Shown: piece by piece, positions 1 to 5,382 of the stretch
How positions within the stretch are numbered: position 1 is the first letter of the stretch
Layout of the letters: each line of letters begins with the position of its first letter
From: Planctomycetota bacterium
GTDB lineage: Bacteria > Planctomycetota > SBBH01 > JAHFOU01
Reading direction: 5' to 3'
Assembly (NCBI GenBank): GCA_023261525.1
Contig: JAHFOU010000112.1
Location: 1-7,246, forward strand
Length of the DNA stretch: 7,246 bases
Made by a program: the position numbers and the translations under genes
The notes under the pieces: model-generated
Told to the model about the DNA's origin: nothing
Databases searched by the model: none
Seen by the model: only the letters and a program-made list of their open reading frames with translations

Positions 1-66
1 CCCGGCCACGGTCAGGATTCCGGGGCGGGCCAGACGCTCACGCAAGAGACGCGCCTTGGAACTCAT
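1..66 (-). CDS. Start of a gene, possibly PEP mutase/isocitrate lyase superfamily (partial, 22 codons)
   Basis: Only the first 22 codons are inside the window. The ATG at 66 overlaps the flippase stop by ATGA and follows a perfect AAGGAGG, so the gene start is well supported. The peptide begins MSSKARLL and continues RERLARPGILTVAG. A short basic helix of the form K-x-x-x-L-R-x-x-L-x-x-P, followed by G-I-L-x-V-x-G, resembles the N-terminus of PEP mutase/isocitrate lyase superfamily proteins, where it leads into an A-H/Y-D/N-x-L-S-A block. That superfamily includes PEP phosphomutase (phosphonate synthesis), phosphonopyruvate hydrolase and 2-methylisocitrate lyase. The diagnostic catalytic residues lie beyond the edge, so the family call is a recognition from memory on very little sequence. 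The alternative is any other cytosolic enzyme of the locus. Confidence 0.5.
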   Translation of the reverse strand, partial: MSSKARLLRERLARPGILTVAG

Positions 67-1499
67 GCCTCCCTCCTTCCCAGACGGACCGCCAGCCAGA
101 CCCGGTCCCGCCGGCCGGTCGCAGCCAGCCAGGCGCCGAGCGGGACCAGCGGCAGGAGCCACAGGAGATCCCCGAGGCGATCCGGCATCGCGCAAACCGC
201 CCCCACGCCCGCCAGGATGGCCAGGGTCGGCAGGAGGAGTTTGCGATAGGCCGGACCCAGCAGGAGGGCATGGGCGGCCGCCGTCCCCCCCCAGGCCAGG
301 GCCGAGGCCCAGGCCGCCCCCTGCACCGGGGAGACCGGGATCCAGAGCCGGGCCAGGACGGCGAAGGCCAGGGCCCCGCCAACCGTGAGCAGCCCGGTGG
401 CCAGATATCTCTCCTCCAGCAGGTAGGGCAGGAGGAGGAAGGTGTGGCAGAGGCGCCCGAAAGAGGCCAGGAGGAGGGCCGGCATGACCGGCAGGGCGCC
501 CGCGAAACCCGCGCCGAGCAGGGGTTCCCCCCAGCGGGACATCAGCGGGAGGGCGGCCAGGACGGCGGCGGCGCAGGTCAGGATGCCGGCCAGGGCCAGA
601 TGGCGGAAGAGGCGGGCACAGAGGCGGGGGCGCCCGGCGTTCAGGGCCGCCGACATGGAGGGGAAGGACATCTCGGAGAGGAACATCCAGGGGGTGATGG
701 CCAGGAGGGCCCAGAAGGCCCCCATGGCGTAGATGCCCGCCGCGGCGGGGCCGGCGAGGCGGTTGAGCATCCAGCGGTCCAGGGCGCTAAGGGCCTGGAC
801 GGCCACCAGGCCCAGGGAGAGCCCTGTGCCCAGGGTCCTGAGCTGGACGCCCAGGGCCACGCGGCCGGCGGCATCCAGGACCCCTCCCGTCTTCAGGCGT
901 CGCCCCAGGGCCAGGATGCCGAGGGCCAGGGCGCCCAGGGTGCCCGCGGCGATGGCGGCCAGGGCGGCCGAGGGCCCCGGCCTCCAGCGGATCAGGAGCA
1001 CGCTGAGCGCCAGGATCCCGACGGCCGAGGCGCCCTGCATCAGGGCCCTGGACCCGTAGGATCTCAGGCCGTTGGCGGTCCCGATGGCCAGGTTGAACAT
1101 CAGGGCGGCCGGGAGGGCGACGGCGAAGGCCAGCACGAAGGGCAGGGACGGCGTGGTGCCGAGGAGGAAGGTCCCCAGGGTCCCCGGGAACAGGGCCACC
1201 AGGGCTCCCGCGAGCACACAGAGCCCCACCGGCCAGGAGGCCACGGCCCTCAGGAAGGCCCCCTGGGTCCGGCCCGCCTCATGCTGGGTGATGTAGCGGC
1301 CGATGGCGTTGGTCATCCCCAGCGAGAACAGGCAGAGCAGGAAGGGGATCACCCTCAGGGCCGTGTCCAGGCGGCCGAAGCCCTCGGGGCCGATCCAGCC
1401 GCCGACCAGGCGGGTGCGGAGCATCCCCAGGGCGGCGGAAAGCCCTTCCATGCCGAAGACCAGGGCCAGGCCGGCCGCGAGCGGCAGTCGCCTCGTCAT
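63..1499 (-). CDS. Wzx-like polysaccharide/lipid-linked oligosaccharide flippase (MOP superfamily)
   Basis: This 478-residue protein is hydrophobic along most of its length, with roughly 12 to 14 predicted membrane helices, matching the usual size and topology of Wzx/MATE-like flippases. The N-terminal part has the typical pattern of a long helix followed by RTRLVGGWIGPEGFGRLDTALRV-type sequence (near residues 28-50), resembling the R-x-x-x-G-x-x-G-x-x-x-x-G motif of polysaccharide exporters. SALDRWMLNRLAGPAAAGIYAMG (near 238-260) is the D-x-x-x-x-x-x-x-x-G-x-x-x-x-G-x-Y segment that opens the second half. Such proteins move undecaprenyl-linked glycans across the inner membrane. It is the only export protein visible in the locus. 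Its ATG at 1499 lies 4 bases after the preceding stop and lacks a good Shine-Dalgarno sequence, so it probably depends on re-initiation. Its stop overlaps the last gene by ATGA. The cargo is inferred from context only. Confidence 0.88.
   Translation of the reverse strand: MTRRLPLAAGLALVFGMEGLSAALGMLRTRLVGGWIGPEGFGRLDTALRVIPFLLCLFSLGMTNAIGRYITQHEAGRTQGAFLRAVASWPVGLCVLAGALVALFPGTLGTFLLGTTPSLPFVLAFAVALPAALMFNLAIGTANGLRSYGSRALMQGASAVGILALSVLLIRWRPGPSAALAAIAAGTLGALALGILALGRRLKTGGVLDAAGRVALGVQLRTLGTGLSLGLVAVQALSALDRWMLNRLAGPAAAGIYAMGAFWALLAITPWMFLSEMSFPSMSAALNAGRPRLCARLFRHLALAGILTCAAAVLAALPLMSRWGEPLLGAGFAGALPVMPALLLASFGRLCHTFLLLPYLLEERYLATGLLTVGGALAFAVLARLWIPVSPVQGAAWASALAWGGTAAAHALLLGPAYRKLLLPTLAILAGVGAVCAMPDRLGDLLWLLPLVPLGAWLAATGRRDRVWLAVRLGRREA
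72..78 (-). promoter_or_regulatory. Strong Shine-Dalgarno of the gene leaving the left edge
   Basis: On the minus strand this reads AAGGAGG, a perfect match to the anti-Shine-Dalgarno core, five bases before an ATG at 66. It is the strongest site in the window and shows that the short frame running off the left edge is a real gene start. Confidence 0.8.
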
Positions 1500-1503
1500 G
1501 ACG

Positions 1504-2886
1504 TCAGTAGTCCACCGCGACGTGCTGGCGCTTCCAGCGGAAGTAGCGCAGGGCCCGGCGCAGGGTGTCCATGCGCCCCTTCCAGCTCGAGGACCTCAGC
1601 TTGTAGAGGGCCCAGAGGGCGTAGAGATAGGTCTGGTAGAGGCGCAGGGTCCGGAAGCTGTGGTCCCCCGTGTAGATCGGGGCCCGTGCGTCGCTCTTCC
1701 AGTAGTCGTCGTCCACGACCTTCTTCTCCTTGGCCAGGCGGTAGAGCGGGGCGTCCGGGAACACCGTGGTCAGCATGGCGCCGATCCCCCCGTCCGGCTG
1801 GATCTCCTTCCACATGTCGAAGGTCTCCTTCACCGTGGACAGGGTCTCGCCGGGATTGCCGACCATGAGGAAGCCCCAGGCCTTGATGCCGGCCCGCTTG
1901 GTGGCCAGGATGGCCTTCACGGTCTCCTCCCGGGTGGCCTCCTTCTGGATGTTCTTGAGGATCTGCTCGCTCCCGGACTCCACGCCGTAGAAGAGGCCGA
2001 AGCATCCGGCTTTCTTCATCAGCTGGAGTTCCTCCTCATCCACGGTGTCCACCCGCGCGTCGGCGATCCAGGGAAGGGTGACGCCGCGCCGGAGGATCTC
2101 CTGGCAGATCTCCATCACCCGCTTGCGTTGCACCGTGAAGAGGTCGTCCATGAAGACGATGAACTCCACCCCATAGGTGTCCCGCTGCCACTCCATCTGG
2201 TCCACCACGACCTTGGCGGACATGGGGCGGAACTTGCGGCTCCAGTAGGCGCTGGTGGAGCAGTAGCTGCACTTGAAGGGGCATCCCCGGGCGCTGAACA
2301 TGCTCCCGACCCGCTTGCCGTGGAGCGGGGTGTCGTTCAGGTAGAGCAGGGACTTGCCGTAGCGCGGGATGTCCATGTCCGAGAAGTCCGGGCGCGGCAT
2401 GTCGTCCAGGTTGGCGATCAGGGCCCGGCCGGGGGTGCGCACGAAGGCCCCGTCCTTCTTGAACACGAGGCCGGCCACGGCGTCCAGGGGCTTTCCGTCC
2501 TCCCAGGCGTCGATCAGCTCGCGGAAGGTCTCCTCCCCCTCCCCGATCACGGCCGCGTCGGCTCGGCAGGACTCGATCATCTCCTCGGGGAAGGACGAGG
2601 GATGAGGCCCCCCCACCACGATGCGGCAGTCGGGGCGCATCTCGCGGACCATGCGCCCCACCCGGCGGGCCTGGCCGCGGGAGTTCGTCATGGACGAGAT
2701 ACCCACCACGTCGAAGGTCTCCTTCCGCAGGGCGGCGTCGACCTCCTCCCAGGAGTAGGCGGCCATGTCCAGGGCCTTGGCCTGGTGGCGCCCGTTGAGG
2801 GCGGCCTTCAGGTAGGCCAGCCCGATGGGCGGGTAGCCCCAGTGGAAGTTGACGTCCATGGGCGGGTTCACGATGAGGACCTTCAT
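1504..2886 (-). CDS. Radical SAM enzyme with N-terminal B12-binding domain
   Basis: This 460-residue protein is a class B-type (cobalamin-domain) radical SAM enzyme. Residues 1 to about 135 form the B12-binding-like domain: KVLIVNPPMD at the start, WGYPPIGLAYLKAAL (16-30), VVGGPHPSSFPEE (90-102) and VIGEGEETFREL (113-124). The DxHxxG motif of methionine synthase-type domains is absent, as is usual in this group. The radical SAM core begins near 195, with C202-P-F-K-C206-S-Y-C209 (CX3CX2C), FMDDLF (245-250), GVESGSEQIL (301-310) and GFLMVGNPGET (338-348). The last 80 or so residues are basic and aromatic. Characterised relatives methylate unactivated carbons or phosphinate phosphorus, or catalyse cyclisations, so methylation is possible but unproven. 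The start at 2886 has AAAGGAG at 2899-2893 and an ATGA overlap with the previous stop. The gene ends 4 bases before the flippase start. Confidence 0.9.
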   Translation of the reverse strand: MKVLIVNPPMDVNFHWGYPPIGLAYLKAALNGRHQAKALDMAAYSWEEVDAALRKETFDVVGISSMTNSRGQARRVGRMVREMRPDCRIVVGGPHPSSFPEEMIESCRADAAVIGEGEETFRELIDAWEDGKPLDAVAGLVFKKDGAFVRTPGRALIANLDDMPRPDFSDMDIPRYGKSLLYLNDTPLHGKRVGSMFSARGCPFKCSYCSTSAYWSRKFRPMSAKVVVDQMEWQRDTYGVEFIVFMDDLFTVQRKRVMEICQEILRRGVTLPWIADARVDTVDEEELQLMKKAGCFGLFYGVESGSEQILKNIQKEATREETVKAILATKRAGIKAWGFLMVGNPGETLSTVKETFDMWKEIQPDGGIGAMLTTVFPDAPLYRLAKEKKVVDDDYWKSDARAPIYTGDHSFRTLRLYQTYLYALWALYKLRSSSWKGRMDTLRRALRYFRWKRQHVAVDY

Positions 2887-3602
2887 GACGGACTCCTTTC
2901 ATCGGCACGGACCATGTTTCCGGCGCGGTACGCAAGGAACTGGTTCACCAGGATCCCCATCCAGGCCAGCTGGAACAGGATCGCATAGCCCACGAGACAG
3001 CCCCAGACGGCCGGGAAGCCCAGCAGGCGGTCCAGGGGGCCGGAAAAGAGGAGGGTGAGGCCCAGGACCTCGCCCTGAAGGGCCAGGACCCCCGTGCCCA
3101 TGCGGGAAACCCGGCTGGTATGGCCGGCGCCTCCCGGGGTCATCGGCGTGGAGAGGAAGCGGATCCCCGCCGTCTTCTCCGCGTTCACGAAGAGGTTCAT
3201 GGTCAGCATCCCATAGGTCAGGGCCAGCTGGGTGATCCAGTAGCGGACGTGGGGATCGGCCCGCCAGAGGGCCCAGGTCAGGGCGAAGCCGCTCAGGACC
3301 GGGGCCGTGATCACGGGGTGCTCGGTGACCAGCTCCAGCCAGCCCCCCAGGGCGCTGACGCGACCCTGGGCCCGGGCCAGGTCCCCATCCAGGCGGTCCA
3401 GGAACTCGTAGAGCAGGATCAGCGCCCCGCCGGCCATCCAGGATTCCCGGGTTCCCAGGAAGAGACATCCGATGATGGTGATGGCCATGCCGAAGCGGAA
3501 CAGGGTGACGTGGTTGGGCCTCAAGGGGGTGTCCACCAGGCGCTTCGCCATGGCCTGGGTGACCGGACGGTAGAGATAGTCCATGACGCTGAGGATCTTC
3601 AT
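2883..3602 (-). CDS. CDP-alcohol phosphatidyltransferase-family membrane protein with Glu-variant active site
   Basis: This 239-residue integral membrane protein belongs to the family that displaces CMP from a CDP-linked donor with an alcohol acceptor, giving phospholipids or phosphodiester-linked headgroups. About six hydrophobic stretches are visible, near residues 36-50, 55-67, 97-113, 122-140, 172-187 and 196-218. The signature D1xxD2GxxAR-x8-G-xxx-D3-xxx-D4 is present as D69, D72, G73, A76, R77 and G86, but D3 and D4 are replaced by E90 and E94 (GGWLELVTEHP). In the family these Asp residues bind the divalent metals, and the last is thought to be the catalytic base. The enzyme may therefore be altered in metal or substrate use, or inactive. 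The start at 3602 (MKILSVMDYL) has an ATGA overlap and a Shine-Dalgarno sequence; an in-frame ATG at 3686 lies deep in the preceding gene. Between two radical SAM genes, it probably adds a headgroup to their shared substrate; the donor is unknown. Confidence 0.85.
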   Translation of the reverse strand: MKILSVMDYLYRPVTQAMAKRLVDTPLRPNHVTLFRFGMAITIIGCLFLGTRESWMAGGALILLYEFLDRLDGDLARAQGRVSALGGWLELVTEHPVITAPVLSGFALTWALWRADPHVRYWITQLALTYGMLTMNLFVNAEKTAGIRFLSTPMTPGGAGHTSRVSRMGTGVLALQGEVLGLTLLFSGPLDRLLGFPAVWGCLVGYAILFQLAWMGILVNQFLAYRAGNMVRADERSPS

Positions 3603-4750
3603 GCCGGGCTCCCTTGTCTGAGAAGGCTTGCGGAGACGTCGGGCCGTTCCGTCCCATGGCAGATGCAGCCCTGCTTGACCAGGCAATCCCGGCAGAAGTC
3701 CGGGTCCTTCCCGGTCGCCATGGCTAGGCGGTAGGCCCGGTACCGGGGGCTCTTCCAGATCTCGTTCAGGCCGGTCTCGCGGATGTTGCCGAAGTGGTGC
3801 TGGGGGCGGTGGTAGGTCCCCCCGAACTGGTGGACGTCCGAGGCATGGGCCAGGAAGGTGCAGGGGTGCACGAAGCCGTCCCAGGAGATGGCGCAGGCAT
3901 TCAGGGCCTCCCCGCAGACGGCCCCCCGGTCCGGACTCATGCGGGCGGGGACGAAGGGCATGCCGGCCGCGGAGGCGATCCGCCGGGCCTCGGCGTAGAA
4001 GGGCGCGACGTCCGGGGCCGGCACGTCCGGTCCGGATTCCCGGTACAGGGGCTCGGCCTTCATCAACGAGGTATAGGCCTCGGTCCCGTTCACGCCCATG
4101 TACTCCGCCCCGATGCGCACGGCGATGCGGGCTGCCTCCGGCAAGGTCTCGATGTTCGATTTCATCGCCACGAAATTGAGGCTCAGGTGGGGTGTCTTCG
4201 AGCCTTTCGCCCTCTTGACCTCCTGGAGCATCTGGGCGTTCTCCACGACCTTCTCGAAGCGCGCCTTGAGGCGGATCTTCTCGAAGACCGCGGCGGTCCC
4301 CCCGTCCAGGGAGACCTGGAGGGAATCCAGGCCGGCCTCGACCAGGGCCTCGGCCTTCTCCCGGGTCAGGAGCATGAGGTTGGAGTTGAAGCTCGTGGTC
4401 GTGGTCCCGTTGGAGAGGAGCTTCACGTGCCGGATCATGCGCAGGAGGTCCGGGTTCATCAGGGGCTCGCCCCGGTCGTCGAAGTTGACGTTCAGGACGA
4501 AGGGCAGGACGTCCGAGAGGCGGGAGAAGGTCTCAAAGGTCATGATCTTGGCCTTGCGGCCCGGTTCCTCGGCATAGTTCTCCCGCACGCAGTGGATGCA
4601 CCCCAGGTTGCACTCGTCCGTGCTGTCCACGGTGATGCTGTACGGCAGGTCCACCCTCAGGGAGAGGGCCCGCTTCCAGTAGCGGGGCGGCACGGCGGCC
4701 CCCAGCGCATTCAGGGTCCTCACGCCGAGCCGGCGGACCAGGGTCCTCAT
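3599..4750 (-). CDS. Radical SAM enzyme with C-terminal SPASM domain
   Basis: This 383-residue protein uses a 4Fe-4S cluster and SAM to generate a 5'-deoxyadenosyl radical. The cluster motif is C47-N-L-G-C51-I-H-C54 (CX3CX2C). RGEPLMNPDLL (93-103) is the GEPL-type SAM-binding segment, and VSLDG (146-150) is a typical barrel strand. The C-terminal third carries a SPASM domain for auxiliary Fe-S clusters: C279, C286, C297, then C353-x2-C356-x5-C362 and C364. NIRETGLNEIWKSPRYRAYR (322-341) is the usual SPASM linker. SPASM enzymes include peptide-modifying maturases, sulfatase maturases and dehydrogenases or epimerases of small molecules and sugars. No precursor peptide or sulfatase lies in the window, so a glycan or lipid substrate is more likely here, by inference. 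The start at 4750 is preferred to an in-frame ATG at 4786 because of the ATGA overlap and GGGAGG at 4763-4758. Substrate unknown. Confidence 0.9.
   Translation of the reverse strand: MRTLVRRLGVRTLNALGAAVPPRYWKRALSLRVDLPYSITVDSTDECNLGCIHCVRENYAEEPGRKAKIMTFETFSRLSDVLPFVLNVNFDDRGEPLMNPDLLRMIRHVKLLSNGTTTTSFNSNLMLLTREKAEALVEAGLDSLQVSLDGGTAAVFEKIRLKARFEKVVENAQMLQEVKRAKGSKTPHLSLNFVAMKSNIETLPEAARIAVRIGAEYMGVNGTEAYTSLMKAEPLYRESGPDVPAPDVAPFYAEARRIASAAGMPFVPARMSPDRGAVCGEALNACAISWDGFVHPCTFLAHASDVHQFGGTYHRPQHHFGNIRETGLNEIWKSPRYRAYRLAMATGKDPDFCRDCLVKQGCICHGTERPDVSASLLRQGSPA
3609..3615 (-). promoter_or_regulatory. Shine-Dalgarno of the CDP-alcohol transferase gene
   Basis: On the minus strand this reads AAGGGAG, six bases before the ATG at 3602. 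It supports that start over the in-frame ATG at 3686, which would add 28 polar residues overlapping the SPASM domain gene. Confidence 0.7.
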
Positions 4751-5382
4751 TTCAGGGCCTCCCAGGCGACGAAGGTGGACAGCCAACGCGGACCGGCATA
4801 ACGGACCGAGACCTCCCGGCAGAGGCCCTTCAGGGCGGCCGTCACCTTCCAGGGCAGCATCCAGCGCTCCCGGAAGGGACCCCAGTCCGGCGTGACCCGG
4901 GCCATGGACCTCAGGGCCGGGGAGAAGCGCTCGTAGAGGCGGTTCCTCAGCTTGTCGGCCACGGCCAGGGCGTTCTTGTCCACCAGAAGAAGGCGGCCGC
5001 CGGGCTTGAGGACCCGGACCGCCTCGCGGAGGCCCGCGGCCAGGTCCGGCATGTGCTCGATGACCTCCACCCCGAGGAGGGCATCGAAGGCCCCGGAGCG
5101 GATCCCCAGGGCCTGGCCGTCCGAGCGCAGGAGGCGCCCCCCCCCGCGGACCCGGGCCGCCGCCAGGAAGGCCTCGGAGAAGTCACAGCCGAAGGCCCTG
5201 CGCCCGCCCTCGCCCAGGTAGGGCAGGAAGCGGCCCTTGCCGCAGCCCAGGTCCAGGACGCGGGGGCCCTCGACGCGGGTCAGGAAATCCCTCACCCAGG
5301 CCACCCGGAAGTCCTCCGGGGCGATCGTCTCCGGATAGATGGCCACGCAATGATCAAAGCCCCGGGAGATTGCGCTGCTCAT
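4747..5382 (-). CDS. Class I SAM-dependent methyltransferase
   Basis: This 211-residue protein transfers a methyl group from S-adenosylmethionine to an unknown acceptor. Motif I is VLDLGCGKGRFL (residues 42-53), the glycine-rich SAM-binding loop. CDFSEAFL (66-73) carries the acidic residue expected to bind the ribose. FDALLGVEVIEHMPD (99-113) is the motif with the V-I-E-H-x-x-D signature of Methyltransf_11-type enzymes. VLKPGGRLLLVD (124-135) is the following strand. The frame stays open upstream to 6315, but that part lies inside the glycosyltransferase gene in another frame and encodes low-complexity G/P/R-rich sequence. The chosen ATG at 5382 has AAGGTGG at 5396-5390 and an ATGA overlap with the preceding stop. 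The stop overlaps the next gene by ATGA. Context suggests O- or N-methylation of a sugar or lipid headgroup, but the substrate is not visible. Confidence 0.9.
   Translation of the reverse strand: MSSAISRGFDHCVAIYPETIAPEDFRVAWVRDFLTRVEGPRVLDLGCGKGRFLPYLGEGGRRAFGCDFSEAFLAAARVRGGGRLLRSDGQALGIRSGAFDALLGVEVIEHMPDLAAGLREAVRVLKPGGRLLLVDKNALAVADKLRNRLYERFSPALRSMARVTPDWGPFRERWMLPWKVTAALKGLCREVSVRYAGPRWLSTFVAWEALK
4758..4763 (-). promoter_or_regulatory. Shine-Dalgarno of the SPASM radical SAM gene
   Basis: On the minus strand this reads GGGAGG, seven bases before the ATG at 4750. It favours that start over the in-frame ATG at 4786 and sits inside the last codons of the methyltransferase gene. Confidence 0.65.

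Noticed and set aside
560..1300. Very frequent CCAGGGCC/GGCCAGG words that look like a dispersed short repeat
   Set aside because: They fall in codon phase as GCC-CTG (Ala-Leu) and similar pairs in alanine- and leucine-rich membrane segments, with no regular spacing or spacer structure. This is codon bias rather than a repeat array or uptake signal.
1495..1506. TGACGTCA/GTCATGAC palindromes as a regulator binding site
   Set aside because: They are only 8 bases each, lie at a stop/start junction inside an operon, and follow from the TGA/ATG geometry. No second copy or promoter context was seen, so no operator is called.
270..1868. A 532-codon open frame on the plus strand, opposite the flippase gene
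   Set aside because: It is rich in Gly, Gln, Glu, Arg and Pro with no recognisable domain, and it lies antisense to a clear membrane protein. High GC removes stop codons from the opposite strand, so this is a compositional shadow.
1303..2988. A 561-codon open frame on the plus strand, opposite the B12 radical SAM gene
   Set aside because: Its sequence is a His/Gly/Leu/Val-rich run without motifs, antisense to a gene with intact catalytic motifs. It is explained by GC-rich codon bias.
3603..3686. Upstream in-frame ATG for the CDP-alcohol transferase
   Set aside because: It would add 28 polar residues overlapping the SPASM Cys region of the previous gene. The ATG at 3602 has a good Shine-Dalgarno sequence and matches the ATGA pattern of the other junctions.
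3794..4801. A 335-codon open frame on the plus strand, opposite the SPASM radical SAM gene
   Set aside because: It has no domain, and its composition mirrors the antisense of the SPASM gene. No Shine-Dalgarno sequence or operon partner was noted on the plus strand.
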